Shown here: one piece after another, positions 1 through 9,514 of the stretch
Position numbering within the stretch: the first letter of the stretch is position 1
How the letters are laid out: the number at the start of each line of letters is the position of its first letter
DNA from: Arenicella chitinivorans
GTDB lineage: Bacteria; Pseudomonadota; Gammaproteobacteria; Arenicellales; Arenicellaceae
Reading direction: 5' to 3'
Length of the DNA stretch: 64,000 nucleotides
Assembly: GCF_014651515.1 (NCBI RefSeq)
Contig: NZ_BMXA01000010.1
Coordinates: 19,530 to 83,529 of the forward strand
Position numbers and translations under genes: made by a program
The notes under the pieces: model-generated
What the model was told of the DNA's origin: nothing
What the model saw: the letters and a program-made list of their open reading frames with translations, nothing else
Databases searched by the model: none

Positions 1-1141
1 CAATAATGCGGTGGTCATACGTCAATGCCAGGTACATCATCGGGCGAATCACGACCTGACCGTTCTCGGCAACAGGACGCTCTTCAATACGGTGCATACC
101 CAGAATAGCGCTTTGCGGTGGATTGACGATCGGCGTTGACAGCATGGAGCCGAACACACCACCGTTGGACACCGTGAAGGTACCACCAACCAAGTCTTCC
201 ATAGTCAGCTTGCCGTCTTTGGCTTTTTGGCCGTATTCGCCAATGTTTTTCTCAACATCCGCAAAGCTCATCTGATCCACATCACGCAGGACCGGTACCA
301 CTAGGCCACGCGGTGACGACGCTGCGATACCAACATCGTAGTAATCGTGATACACAATGTCGTTACCGTCAATGGAAGCATTTACTGCCGGGAAGCGTTT
401 CAGCGCTTCAATGGCGGCTTTCACAAAGAAAGACATAAAGCCCAAACGGGTACCATGTTTTTTCTCAAACAGCTCTTTGTATTGACTACGCAGATCAATC
501 ACCGCTTGCAAGTTGACGTCGTTAAAGGTCGTCAGCATGGCCTGCGTGTCTTGCGCTTCTTTTAAGCGACGAGCAATGGTTGCACGTAAACGTGTCATTG
601 GTACGCGTCGCTCGTTGCGTTCACCAGCTTGCGGTGTTTTTGCCGGTGCGGCGGATTTGCTGCTGGCAGCGGGCGCGCTGGATGCGTTCTCGAGGTGGGC
701 AAGCACGTCCTCTTTCAATATACGACCATTTTTACCAGTGCCTTTAATCGCCGAGGCAGACAGATTGTTCTCAGCCAGCATTTTGCGTACAGCTGGGCTC
801 AACTTGTCGGCATCTTCAGAATTGGTTTCTGCAGGTGCTTCTGATTTGGCAGCTGGCTCTGGGGCTTTTTCTTCCGCTTTTTCAGCTGGTGCAGCGGCGC
901 TGGCACCTTCTTCAACGATCGCGATGACATCTTGCTCACCTACCGTTGCACCTTCTTCAACGAGTAATTCTTTGATTACACCGTTAACAGTACTTGGAAC
1001 TTCCAAAACCACTTTTTCGGTCTCGATATCCACGATATTTTCGTCGATGCTGACGGCGTCGCCGACTTGCTTGTGCCAGGTGGCAACGGTGGCTTCTGAC
1101 ACCGATTCTGGAAGGATGGGAACTTTGATTTCAACTGACAT
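1..1141 (-). CDS. sucB: dihydrolipoamide succinyltransferase (2-oxoglutarate dehydrogenase E2), 3' end outside window
   Basis: E2 core of the 2-oxoglutarate dehydrogenase complex, which moves the succinyl group from lipoyl-lysine to CoA in the cytosolic TCA cycle. About 380 codons are visible. The N-terminus is a lipoyl domain (residues 1-77) with the lipoylated lysine in [11 protein letters not shown] (K43). An Ala/Pro/Glu-rich linker follows, then a peripheral subunit-binding domain (about 113-150, [11 protein letters not shown]) and the catalytic acyltransferase domain. The window edge falls right after the active-site stretch TYDHRII, so only the last 25 or so residues are missing. The ATG at 1141 gives the standard E2 start ([16 protein letters not shown]). 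It lies 80 bp downstream of sucA on the same strand and is probably co-transcribed with it. Confidence 0.97.
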   Translation of the reverse strand, partial: MSVEIKVPILPESVSEATVATWHKQVGDAVSIDENIVDIETEKVVLEVPSTVNGVIKELLVEEGATVGEQDVIAIVEEGASAAAPAEKAEEKAPEPAAKSEAPAETNSEDADKLSPAVRKMLAENNLSASAIKGTGKNGRILKEDVLAHLENASSAPAASSKSAAPAKTPQAGERNERRVPMTRLRATIARRLKEAQDTQAMLTTFNDVNLQAVIDLRSQYKELFEKKHGTRLGFMSFFVKAAIEALKRFPAVNASIDGNDIVYHDYYDVGIAASSPRGLVVPVLRDVDQMSFADVEKNIGEYGQKAKDGKLTMEDLVGGTFTVSNGGVFGSMLSTPIVNPPQSAILGMHRIEERPVAENGQVVIRPMMYLALTYDHRII

Positions 1142-1221
1142 GGTGCTTGCTCCTGCAATAAATTAGGTTCAGCTGTTTCTTTAAAAACGTTTCGGTTAAT
1201 TAGGTACGTAGGCGCTGGCAA

Positions 1222-4014
1222 TTACACCAGCGCTTCGACTCGGTACGTGTCTTGTTCGTCAATCGGCGCCAGTGCCGCGTGAACCAATCGCGTTTGCTGT
1301 TCACGGTGGACCGCCAGATACCCCGCAGCCGGTGATGCAGAGGCTTCACGACCAGCATACAAAACCGTGTGTCGGTCTTCAACACAGGCACGGAAGTGAT
1401 GCATGATCTGATACCAGGCGCCTTGGTTCTTTGGCTCTTCCTGACACCATACCACTTCGTTGGCATTCGGGTAGCGCTTCAACTCGGTAATGACCTCGTT
1501 ACGCGGGAATGGGTATAGTTGTTCGACGCGAACAATCGCAATGTCATCAATTTTGTCAGCGCGGCGCTGCTCCAGCAGGTCAAAGTAAACTTTACCGGTG
1601 CAGAACACCACGCGATGTACTTTGTCGTCGCTCAGCTTATCGATCTCTGGAATCACGTTTTGGAACTGACCGCTGTGCAGTTCTTCCATCGTTGAGGTCG
1701 ACAGTTTGTGTCGCAGTAAGCTCTTCGGTGTCATGACAATCAATGGCTTACGGTATGGACGCACCATCTGACGGCGGATCATGTGGAACATCTGTGCTGG
1801 CGTACTTGGGTAGCACACTTGCATATTGTGTTGTGCACACAGTTGCAGATAACGCTCTAGTCGCGCCGATGAATGCTCTGGACCTTGACCTTCGTAGCCA
1901 TGCGGCAGGAACATCGTCAAACCACTGAGGCGGCCCCACTTAGACTCACCGCTGGAGATAAATTGGTCAATCACCACCTGAGCGCCATTGGCGAAGTCAC
2001 CAAACTGCGCTTCCCAGATCACCATGGTTTTTGGATCTGAACAGGCGTATCCATATTCAAACGCCAGTACCGCTTCCTCGGATAACAAAGAATTGATCAC
2101 CAAGAAGTCCGGCTGTTTATCTTTGATATTGCGCAGTGGTACATGTACTTCTTTGTTTTGCGTGTTGTGCAAGGTGGCATGACGGTGGAAAAATGTGCCG
2201 CGTCCGCTGTCTTGCCCGGAAATACGGACTGCGAAGTTTTCATCCAGCAGGGTCGCGTAGGCCAAGTTCTCAGCCATACCCCAGTCCAGCGCTAACTCAC
2301 CGTTTCTCATTTTAACGCGGTCCTGCATGATTTTTTTGGTGCGGGCATGCAGTTGAAAGCCTTCTGGAATATCCAAAATTCGCGCGGCTAAAAAGTCCAA
2401 GCGTTTGGCATTGAAGCTGGTGTCGGTTTTTTGATCCCAAGGAATGTTGAAGTAGGGCGTCCAGTCAACCGTATGGTCACCTTGTTGTACTTCAACAAAT
2501 TCCGGTACCACGCGCTCGCCAGCCACCATCGACTCGCGGTAGCCTTCGATGGCGCGCTTTTCGTCGTCAGCAGTGATCACACCGGCGTCGATAAGCTTTT
2601 GTGCGTACAAGCGTCGGGTGGTGTCCAGCGCCTTGATGTTTTTGTACATCACGGGCTGGGTTACTGATGGCTCATCGGACTCGTTGTGGCCATGACGTCG
2701 GTAACACACCAGATCGATCACCACGTCTTTGTGGAACTTCATACGGAAGTCCAGCGCGATTTGTGTTGCAAAGATGACCGCTTCCGGGTCGTCACCATTC
2801 ACGTGGAAGATCGGTGCACCAACCATTTTCGCGATTTCTGTACAGTATGGTGTTGACCGTGCATCTTTAGGGTGACTGGTGGTGAAGCCAATTTGGTTGT
2901 TCACCACTATATGCACTGTGCCGCCGGTTCGATAGCCACGACACTCGGACATCTGGAACGTTTCCATGACCACGCCTTGGCCCGCGAACGCGGCATCGCC
3001 GTGGATTGAAATTGGTAGAACTGTGTTACCTTCATGGTCGTCGCGGCGTTGTTGGCGTGCACGCACCGAGCCTACAACCACGGGGCTCACGATCTCGAGA
3101 TGCGAAGGGTTGAACGCCAGTGATAAGTGCACGGGTCCGCCTGAGGTTTGAATGTCAGACGAAAAACCTTGGTGGTATTTCACATCGCCGCTGGCAGCAA
3201 GTTCATTAATGTCGTGCTTGCCTTCAAACTCTGAAAACAATGTGCGCGGTGCTTTACCTAAAATGTTGACTAAGACGTTTAGGCGGCCTCGGTGGGCCAT
3301 CCCAATCACGACTTCTTTGACACCTTCCGCGCCGCCCTGATGAATGATGTGATCCAGCATCGGGATCAGACTCTCACCGCCTTCAAGCGAAAACCGCTTT
3401 TGGCCGACATACTTGGTATGCAGATACCGTTCCATCCCTTCGGCCGCAGTGAGGCGGTTCAAAATATGTTTCTTTTGTTTGGCATCAAACGGGTCGTGAC
3501 CGACGGGTTGTTCCAGCCGCGTGCGCAACCAACGGCGTTGCTGTGCGCTTGCCATGTGACCGTATTCGTAACCGATAGAGCCACAGTAGTTGGCCTTTAG
3601 GATCGCGACGATATCACGCAAGGGCAGACGATCGGGTGCGCGCAGAGGGCCGGTGTCGAACACGGTGTCTAAGTCGGCCGCGGACAAACCGTGATACTCA
3701 AGCGCCAATTCAGAAGCGTCTTGGGCTTCCATCTCATTAATGGGATCAATTTTTGCCAGCTTGTGGCCCATCGCACGATAGGTGCTGATCAGGCGTGACA
3801 CTGAACCCTGCTTGGTGGCCATGGCGGCATCCAGACTTGAGCCGGATGACGTGCTGGTCGCCATAGGGGATTCCATCGACGACAGACTTGAGAAATACTG
3901 TTGCCATTCGGTCGGTACCGAGTTGGGGTCTTCCTGATATTGTTCGTAGACGTCTTCCAGGAAAGCTATATTTTGCCCATTGAGTAGGCTGCGCGGATCA
4001 GCAGGAGAGCTCAT
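1222..4014 (-). CDS. sucA: 2-oxoglutarate dehydrogenase E1 component
   Basis: Thiamine-diphosphate-dependent E1 subunit that decarboxylates 2-oxoglutarate and succinylates the lipoyl arm of SucB. At 930 aa it has the normal family length. The N-terminal E2-binding helix is visible (FLEDVYEQYQEDP, residues 18-30). GMAHRGRLNVL (239-249) is a family signature. The ThDP/Mg motif runs from NGDDPEAV (406-413) to YRRHGHNE (438-445). The transketolase-like pyrimidine domain and C-terminal domain follow. It is first in the sucA-sucB unit. gltA lies upstream on the same strand but is separated from it by a terminator, so the sucAB promoter should lie within 4015-4354. Confidence 0.98.
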   Translation of the reverse strand: MSSPADPRSLLNGQNIAFLEDVYEQYQEDPNSVPTEWQQYFSSLSSMESPMATSTSSGSSLDAAMATKQGSVSRLISTYRAMGHKLAKIDPINEMEAQDASELALEYHGLSAADLDTVFDTGPLRAPDRLPLRDIVAILKANYCGSIGYEYGHMASAQQRRWLRTRLEQPVGHDPFDAKQKKHILNRLTAAEGMERYLHTKYVGQKRFSLEGGESLIPMLDHIIHQGGAEGVKEVVIGMAHRGRLNVLVNILGKAPRTLFSEFEGKHDINELAASGDVKYHQGFSSDIQTSGGPVHLSLAFNPSHLEIVSPVVVGSVRARQQRRDDHEGNTVLPISIHGDAAFAGQGVVMETFQMSECRGYRTGGTVHIVVNNQIGFTTSHPKDARSTPYCTEIAKMVGAPIFHVNGDDPEAVIFATQIALDFRMKFHKDVVIDLVCYRRHGHNESDEPSVTQPVMYKNIKALDTTRRLYAQKLIDAGVITADDEKRAIEGYRESMVAGERVVPEFVEVQQGDHTVDWTPYFNIPWDQKTDTSFNAKRLDFLAARILDIPEGFQLHARTKKIMQDRVKMRNGELALDWGMAENLAYATLLDENFAVRISGQDSGRGTFFHRHATLHNTQNKEVHVPLRNIKDKQPDFLVINSLLSEEAVLAFEYGYACSDPKTMVIWEAQFGDFANGAQVVIDQFISSGESKWGRLSGLTMFLPHGYEGQGPEHSSARLERYLQLCAQHNMQVCYPSTPAQMFHMIRRQMVRPYRKPLIVMTPKSLLRHKLSTSTMEELHSGQFQNVIPEIDKLSDDKVHRVVFCTGKVYFDLLEQRRADKIDDIAIVRVEQLYPFPRNEVITELKRYPNANEVVWCQEEPKNQGAWYQIMHHFRACVEDRHTVLYAGREASASPAAGYLAVHREQQTRLVHAALAPIDEQDTYRVEALV

Positions 4015-4354
4015 GATTTTCAGTAATCGTATATGAATGGTTTTTTAATTTGGATTGTACAAGCTGCGTCGGCGTTGTTCAGATCTCAAGACGCGAAATA
4101 AAAGCGTCGAGGTAAACTGAGTTGCGCGCGATTCCCAAGTAAACCAGGTAGCGGTCGGATGATACCCAAATCTGTTGCCAGTGGGGAGTCATACGCTGTT
4201 TTTTTGTCTTAATATTTCGTCAGTGTTAGCGATTTCATGCTTCTGAGGCCCGGTCAGGGCGTAAGACCCCAAGTATGCCACTATCCGGTGAGTAATTGGT
4301 CACAAAACGAGGAGTTTCCACACCATGTTCGCCAAAAGTATTAGGCTGAAATAA
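4015..4354. other. non-coding gap between gltA and sucA
   Basis: About 340 bp between the sucA start and the gltA terminator. It should hold the sucAB promoter on the minus strand. I see no convincing ORF, RNA gene or strong -35/-10 pair that I would name. In many relatives sdhCDAB sits between gltA and sucA; nothing resembling it is left here. Confidence 0.5.
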
Positions 4355-4380
4355 GAAAAGCCACCGAATGGTGGCTTTTC
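4355..4380 (-). terminator. Rho-independent terminator of gltA
   Basis: A perfect 11-bp stem (GAAAAGCCACC / GGTGGCTTTTC) with a 4-nt loop lies 24 bp past the gltA stop codon. The stem is flanked by A-rich and T-rich runs, so on the minus strand the hairpin ends in a U-rich stretch. Confidence 0.85.
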
Positions 4381-4404
4381 TGGATTGAATGATGAACGCG
4401 GCGA

Positions 4405-5688
4405 TTAGGCGCGATAATCGTTCGGAATATTGCGCTCGCCATAACCTTGGTAGTTTTGTCGTGGACGCGTGATACGGAATTCTGGATCTTCCATCAATTC
4501 CATCCATTGGGCCAACCAACCAGCGGTACGTGGAATCGCGAACAACACGGTGAACGCTTCCATTGGGAAGCCCATCGCTTCGTAGATCAAACCAGAGTAG
4601 AAATCCACATTTGGATACAAGTTGCGTGATACGAAGTACTCGTCTTCCAGTGCGATGCGCTCGAGTTCCATGGCGACATCGATCAATGGATTGCGGCCAG
4701 TAACTTCGAACACTTCGTCGGCAGTTTGTTTCACGATGCGTGCGCGTGGATCATAATTTTTGTACACGCGGTGGCCGAAGCCCATCAAACGAATTTCGCC
4801 GCTCTTACAACGCTTCACGTAATCGGCAACTTTGTCTTTGGTGCCAATTTCACGCAGCATGTTCAATACTGCTTCGTTGGCACCGCCGTGTGACGGGCCG
4901 TACAGTGCTGCCGCCGCTCCGGCAACCGACACAAATGGGTCAGCTTTGGAGCTGGCAATATTGCGCATCGCGCTGGTGGAACAGTTTTGCTCGTGGTCGG
5001 CGTGCAGAATGAACAGGACATCCAGAGCGCGTTCTAAAGCAGGGTGCGCTTGGTAACGTGGCTCAACCATGCGGTACATCATGTTCAGGAAGTTGCCGGT
5101 GTAGCTCAGTTCATTGTCTGGGTAAATGTACGGCAGGCCTCGGCTGTTGCGATAGGCATAGGAGGCGATGGTCGGTGTTTTACCGATCAAGCGGCATGCC
5201 TGCAACATGCGTGTTTCAGGGTCGTTGACGTCTTTCGCATCTGGGTAAAAGGTAGATAACGCAGCCACCGTTGAGATGAACACGCCCATTGGGTGTGCGT
5301 CATAGTTAAAACCGCCCATCAAACGTTTGGTTTTTTCATGCAGCATGGTGTGGTGCGTGATGCGCTGTTCCCAGTCTGTCGACTGCTGCGCGTTGGGCAG
5401 TTCGCCATTGAATAACAGATATACGACGTCTAGAAAGGTGCTGCGTTCCGCCAATTGCTCTATTGGGTAGCCGCGATAGCGCAAAATGCCTTTAGCACCG
5501 TCGAGATCGGTGATGCGGCTGGTGCAACTCGCGGTATTCAAATACCCGGGATCGTAGCTCATCATTCCAAAATCGTCGGCTTGAACTTTTATTTGGCGAA
5601 GTTGGGTGGCGCTGATGTTGCCGTCTACGATATCGATCTCGTACTCTTTCCCAGTGCGATTGTCTTTAATTGACAGGGTATCTGACAT
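4405..5688 (-). CDS. gltA: citrate synthase (type II, hexameric)
   Basis: Condenses oxaloacetate and acetyl-CoA to citrate. 427 aa, the usual length for the Gram-negative NADH-sensitive type. Catalytic residues fall where expected: His267 in GPSHGGANE, His306 in GHRVYKNYDPRA and Asp362 in NVDFYSG. The C-terminus RPRQNYQGYGERN is typical. The frame stays open upstream to 5754, but the ATG at 5688 is chosen: it is preceded by GAGG at good spacing and gives the conserved start MSDTLSIKD. The gene is monocistronic, with a clear terminator 24 bp downstream. Confidence 0.98.
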   Translation of the reverse strand: MSDTLSIKDNRTGKEYEIDIVDGNISATQLRQIKVQADDFGMMSYDPGYLNTASCTSRITDLDGAKGILRYRGYPIEQLAERSTFLDVVYLLFNGELPNAQQSTDWEQRITHHTMLHEKTKRLMGGFNYDAHPMGVFISTVAALSTFYPDAKDVNDPETRMLQACRLIGKTPTIASYAYRNSRGLPYIYPDNELSYTGNFLNMMYRMVEPRYQAHPALERALDVLFILHADHEQNCSTSAMRNIASSKADPFVSVAGAAAALYGPSHGGANEAVLNMLREIGTKDKVADYVKRCKSGEIRLMGFGHRVYKNYDPRARIVKQTADEVFEVTGRNPLIDVAMELERIALEDEYFVSRNLYPNVDFYSGLIYEAMGFPMEAFTVLFAIPRTAGWLAQWMELMEDPEFRITRPRQNYQGYGERNIPNDYRA

Positions 5689-5951
5689 GATTTCCTCATT
5701 AATAAAACGTTGTGGACTGCTTACACACGGCACCGCCAAAGGTAGATAACCCATGGTGTGCGGAGCACTGCCCGTTTCGAGAATTGGATTAGTCTGGTTG
5801 GTGATGCTTGTGCCCGGATGAAGCTCCGATTTTGCACATCCATCAGAATTGCGGTGCGCAGTATACCAAAAGCGCGGCCAAAAAATAATAAGTGCAGTGA
5901 TCTATGTGGTAAATGATAGATATATGGTGAAAAAATACGCGCTATAACGCC

Positions 5952-6410
5952 TTATTTTACGCCAGTATGGCCGAATCCACCGGCTGCCCGAGCGGATGAA
6001 TCGAAGTCTTCGACAATTTCGAAACTGGCTTGAACGATCGGAACAAAGACCATTTGCGCGATGCGGTCCCCAGGTTCGATGGTAAAACTGGCTTGGCCTC
6101 GATTCCAAAGTGACACCATTAACGGGCCCTGGTAGTCGGAATCAATCAGCCCGGTCAGGTTTCCGAGCACGATGCCGTGTTTGTGGCCGAGGCCTGAGCG
6201 CGGCAACAGCACGGCGGCAAGGCTTGGGTCTGCAATGTAAATCGACATGCCAGTCGGAATCAGGTTGGTAACGCCGGGCGCGAGTTCCAGCGGGGCATCA
6301 ATGCAGGCTCGTAAGTCCATTCCGGCCGCGCCTTGGGTGGCGTAGTCCGGTAGGTCGAAGTCAGTGCCGAGGCGTGGATCAAGGATTTTTAACTGGATGG
6401 CTTGAGTCAT
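5952..6410 (-). CDS. dut: deoxyuridine 5'-triphosphate nucleotidohydrolase (dUTPase)
   Basis: Hydrolyses dUTP to dUMP and pyrophosphate, which keeps uracil out of DNA and supplies dTMP synthesis. 152 aa, as expected for the trimeric family. All five motifs are present: AAGMDLRA (28-35), [29 protein letters not shown] and the C-terminal phosphate-gripping AAGGFGHTG. The gene lies 27 bp downstream of coaBC on the same strand, the standard dfp-dut pair in gammaproteobacteria, and is probably translated from a shared mRNA. Confidence 0.97.
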   Translation of the reverse strand: MTQAIQLKILDPRLGTDFDLPDYATQGAAGMDLRACIDAPLELAPGVTNLIPTGMSIYIADPSLAAVLLPRSGLGHKHGIVLGNLTGLIDSDYQGPLMVSLWNRGQASFTIEPGDRIAQMVFVPIVQASFEIVEDFDSSARAAGGFGHTGVK

Positions 6411-6437
6411 AAGGTAAAAGAGTAAGTTGCTTTAAAT

Positions 6438-7643
6438 TTAGGCGTTTTTCGTTTGGTAGTGCTTGGCGATTTCCGCGATTAGTTGGCGGGCAAGCGCGTA
6501 TTTATTCTGCTTTGGTAACGGGGTTGCCGCTTCGGCGCTGATCAAGGTGATTGCGTTGTCGGGTACGCCAAAACCGGTCTGCTCACCACCGACGTGATTG
6601 GCGGCGATTAGATCCAGCTTTTTACGCTCAAGTTTGCCGCGAGCGTACGCCTCGACATCATTGGTTTCGGCCGCAAAACCAACGCAAAAGGGCGCCGGGT
6701 TGCGCGCGGCGACATCAGCCAAAATGTCTGGGTTTTTGACCATCGTAATGGTCATTTCATCCTGTGATTTTTTAATTTTCTGCCCTTGTTGGTCGACCGG
6801 TCGGTAATCGGCGACCGCGGCTACGCCGATAAATATATGCTTATCTTGAATGTCCTGCATAACGGCTGCATGCATATCCAGCGCAGACACCACATTGACG
6901 ACTTTGGCGCGTTCCGGTGGCGTCAACGCAGTTGGGCCGGAGACCAGTGTAACTTGCGCGCCGGCTTCGATGGCTGCCTGCGCCAGCGCGTACCCCATCA
7001 TGCCAGAACTGTGATTGGTGATACCGCGTACTGGATCCAAAGCTTCCCAGGTGGGACCAGCAGTAATCATGATCTGTGTGCCGCTTAAGCTTTCAGTTTT
7101 GAACAATTTGCCAATTTCTGCTGCCAGATCCACCGGTTGCAGCATGCGGCCCGGACCGACTTCACCACAAGCTTGTTCTCCAGAGTCGGGCCCCAGAACG
7201 GCGACCTTGCGATGACGCAGGGTGTCAATATTGGCGATGGTGGCGGGATTTTGCCACATCTGTTGGTTCATCGCGGGCGCCACAGCAATCGGTGCTTCAG
7301 TGGCAACACACACGGTGGTTAATAATTCATCTGCGTTGCCTTGGCATAGCCGTGCGATGAAATTGGCCGTTGCTGGTGCGATTAATACGATGTCGGCCCA
7401 GCGAGCTAAGTCGATGTGACCCATGCCGGATTCACTTTCGGCAGTCATAGCATAGTTGTGTACGGCATGACCACTGACTGCTTGTAAAGCGAGCGGGGCA
7501 ACAAATTGTTCAGCGTTCCGACTCAGAATAACTTGTACTTCGGCACCGAGTTCAATTAGTTTTCGCACTAGATCAGGCGACTTATAGGCGGCAATGCCAG
7601 CGGTAACGCCGAGTAGTACGCGTTTATTGGTTAATGGTTTCAC
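6438..7643 (-). CDS. coaBC: bifunctional phosphopantothenoylcysteine decarboxylase / phosphopantothenate-cysteine ligase
   Basis: Performs two successive steps of coenzyme A synthesis from 4'-phosphopantothenate. The N-terminal flavoprotein half (CoaC, about 1-190) carries the active-site His76 (GHIDLARWAD), PAMN (123-126) and the substrate-binding Cys159 (QACGEVGPGRM). The C-terminal half (CoaB) starts near ITAGPTWEALDPVRGI and keeps the lysine-rich KIKKSQDEM and VKNPDILA. I chose the GTG at 7643 because it gives the family start (VKPLTNKRVLLGVTAGIAAYKS). An upstream ATG at 7718 in the same frame adds 25 atypical residues, and neither start has a strong ribosome binding site. Divergent from radC. 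Confidence 0.95.
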   Translation of the reverse strand: MKPLTNKRVLLGVTAGIAAYKSPDLVRKLIELGAEVQVILSRNAEQFVAPLALQAVSGHAVHNYAMTAESESGMGHIDLARWADIVLIAPATANFIARLCQGNADELLTTVCVATEAPIAVAPAMNQQMWQNPATIANIDTLRHRKVAVLGPDSGEQACGEVGPGRMLQPVDLAAEIGKLFKTESLSGTQIMITAGPTWEALDPVRGITNHSSGMMGYALAQAAIEAGAQVTLVSGPTALTPPERAKVVNVVSALDMHAAVMQDIQDKHIFIGVAAVADYRPVDQQGQKIKKSQDEMTITMVKNPDILADVAARNPAPFCVGFAAETNDVEAYARGKLERKKLDLIAANHVGGEQTGFGVPDNAITLISAEAATPLPKQNKYALARQLIAEIAKHYQTKNA

Positions 7644-7862
7644 GTTACATGCAGGGAAGTTTCGGTTAAGGCAATTGGTCTGCCGAATTATCCATGATAA
7701 CCGATTTGTGCGTGACATGGTTTTATCGGTAGCTGATTTTGTGGTCTAATAAATCACACAGTGTGCGTCTGAATCAACGCAGGCTGGGTGTTGCTAAGGA
7801 AAGCACGTCAATCGTGGGTCGCGTTGTCAATGCGGCGAACTCAAAACCATACGGAGAGTGAT

Positions 7863-8600
7863 ATGAAACGTAATTCGAGCACCATTGCAGGTGTGAAATC
7901 CATCAATAAAGACTCACTAAGCTTATTGCCGATCAAGGAATGGCCGGAAGCTGAGCGCCCCAGAGAAAAATTGTTGCAGGGTGGGGCCGAGCGACTGTCA
8001 GATGCTGAACTGTTAGCGATTTTCTTGCGTACTGGGCTGCCTGGCCGCTCAGCGGTAGACTTGGCGCGAGATGCGCTGTTGCGGGCGGGCGGGTTACGTG
8101 CTTTGCTTAATTTATCGCTGTCTGAGTTATGTGTCTTGAAAGGCATCGGAGAGGCAAAGTACGTACAATTTCAAGCAGCGTTGGAACTTGGGCGCCGCTA
8201 CTTGATGGAAAGGCTTGAAAAAGGTGAAGCCATGACCAGCCCGCAAGCCAGTCGTGATTATTTGAGTCTGGTATTGCGTGATAAGCAGTATGAGTCATTT
8301 TTTGCTATGTTTTTAGACAGCAAGCACCGCGTGATTCATCATACCGAAATGTTTCGTGGAACCATCGATAATGCTTCTGTGCCAATACGCGAAGTCGTAA
8401 AAGCTGCACTGAAACACAATGCAGCAGCGATGATTGTGGCGCACAATCATCCGTCCGGTGTGGCCGAGCCGAGTGCTGCGGATAAAGCCTTAACGGAGTC
8501 GCTGGACTTGGCGCTGGCAATGGTTGGTGTGAAGTTATTGGACCATTTTGTTGTCGGTGACGCTGAGGTTGTTTCATTTGCCGAAATCGGTGCGTTGTAA
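7863..8600 (+). CDS. radC: RadC-family JAB1/MPN metalloprotein
   Basis: 245 aa. The N-terminal helix-hairpin-helix part ([24 protein letters not shown]) is followed by a JAB1/MPN domain with an intact JAMM zinc motif, H194-x-H196 ... D207 (AHNHPSG then D). The family is widespread. The early idea of a DNA-repair role is not well supported and the substrate is unknown. The frame is open from 7788, but the ATG at 7863 has GGAG in front and matches family starts. The coaBC-dut / radC-rpmBG arrangement is the classic gammaproteobacterial neighbourhood. Confidence 0.93.
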   Translation: MKRNSSTIAGVKSINKDSLSLLPIKEWPEAERPREKLLQGGAERLSDAELLAIFLRTGLPGRSAVDLARDALLRAGGLRALLNLSLSELCVLKGIGEAKYVQFQAALELGRRYLMERLEKGEAMTSPQASRDYLSLVLRDKQYESFFAMFLDSKHRVIHHTEMFRGTIDNASVPIREVVKAALKHNAAAMIVAHNHPSGVAEPSAADKALTESLDLALAMVGVKLLDHFVVGDAEVVSFAEIGAL

Positions 8601-8858
8601 AACCTTCAGCCAGCTGAGCTCTGGTGCTAAAAAGTGCTGGATAATTTGTTCGAATTGGTTTTATTTTCAATGGCTTTCTGGTATAAATCGCCCCCTAGAT
8701 TGGACAGTGGGCACAGAATCGTCTTGCTGCCCTGAAAAAACAAACACTTACAGCGCCTCGAATATAATCAGTCGTGACATCCGGTTTCGGGTTGGAGCGA
8801 CTGTGGTCGAGGTTGTTTAAGTACAGCACGCAGATTAAAAAAGAAAAGGTTTAGTACG

Positions 8859-9095
8859 ATGTCTAGAATATGTCAGGTCACCGGAAAAGGTACGACGTTT
8901 GGTAACAACGTGTCACATGCGAAAAATCGCACTCGTCGCACATTCATGCCAAACTTGCACTACCGTAAGTTTTGGGTAGAAAGCGAGAATCGCTGGGTTC
9001 GTTTGCGAGTGTCTTCTAAAGGCATCCGCATTATCGATAAGAAAGGTATCGATACTGTATTGAAAGACTTGCGCGCTAGTGGCGTAAAAGTATAA
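8859..9095 (+). CDS. rpmB: 50S ribosomal protein L28
   Basis: 78-aa basic protein of the large ribosomal subunit. It matches L28 along its length: [11 protein letters not shown] at the start, the [12 protein letters not shown] segment and [15 protein letters not shown] near the end. It lies 31 bp upstream of rpmG, with which it forms the usual two-gene operon closed by the terminator at 9396. The 258-bp gap after radC should hold its promoter; a TATAAA at 8682 is a candidate -10, but I see no good matching -35. Confidence 0.98.
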   Translation: MSRICQVTGKGTTFGNNVSHAKNRTRRTFMPNLHYRKFWVESENRWVRLRVSSKGIRIIDKKGIDTVLKDLRASGVKV

Positions 9096-9126
9096 CTGCA
9101 CCTAATTACGCTACAGGAGTCCTGTC

Positions 9127-9282
9127 ATGAGAGATAAAATCAAGTTGGTTTCGAGTGCCAATACCGGTCATTTCTACACCACTACTAAAAACAAACGCAC
9201 CATGACCGAGAAAATGGTCATCAAAAAGTTTGACCCAGTTGTGCGTAAGCACGTTGAGTACAAAGAAGCAAAAATTAAGTAA
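9127..9282 (+). CDS. rpmG: 50S ribosomal protein L33 (cysteine-free form)
   Basis: A 51-aa large-subunit protein that reads [20 protein letters not shown] and ends [13 protein letters not shown]. Residues such as TKNKR and [14 protein letters not shown] are diagnostic of L33. It has none of the four zinc-binding cysteines of the C+ form, so it is the zinc-independent C- type found in most proteobacteria. GGAG in CAGGAGTCCTGTC precedes the ATG. It follows rpmB by 31 bp and is followed by a Rho-independent terminator. Confidence 0.97.
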   Translation: MRDKIKLVSSANTGHFYTTTKNKRTMTEKMVIKKFDPVVRKHVEYKEAKIK

Positions 9283-9395
9283 GTCGATTACTTGACCGTT
9301 TGGTTAGATTTCGTACTTAAGTGGCGCTCTGTGCTTTGAGTTCGATTCCCAAACACTCTGCGTGCCACAGATGATTCTGTCTGTGCCAGCCTTTT

Positions 9396-9425
9396 AAAAA
9401 AGCCAGCGATAATGCTGGCTTTTTT
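9396..9425. terminator. bidirectional Rho-independent terminator between rpmG and the endonuclease gene
   Basis: A perfect 12-bp stem, AAAAAAGCCAGC / GCTGGCTTTTTT, with a 6-nt loop and a T run on the plus strand. The mirror A run on the left lets it also end the convergent minus-strand nuclease gene at 9515. Confidence 0.88.
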
Positions 9426-9514
9426 GTTTTTGTCCCGAGTAAGCCAGTGCGATGAACAAACGATGTCATCGTCCACCGCACTGGTTGGTGAATTGTCAGG
9501 TTTGAGAGTTGGGC

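Noticed and set aside
513..1166. Plus-strand 217-codon open frame across sucB
   Set aside because: Antisense to the conserved lipoyl and linker region of sucB; the composition comes from the Ala/Glu-rich linker.
4235..4519. 94-codon minus-strand frame over the gltA 3' end
   Set aside because: Spans the gltA terminator and is out of frame with gltA; no conserved motif.
9330..9360. tRNA-like T-arm (GAGTTCGATTCCC) after rpmG
   Set aside because: No matching acceptor stem, D-arm or CCA-proximal pairing; only four of five T-stem pairs form. At most a relic.
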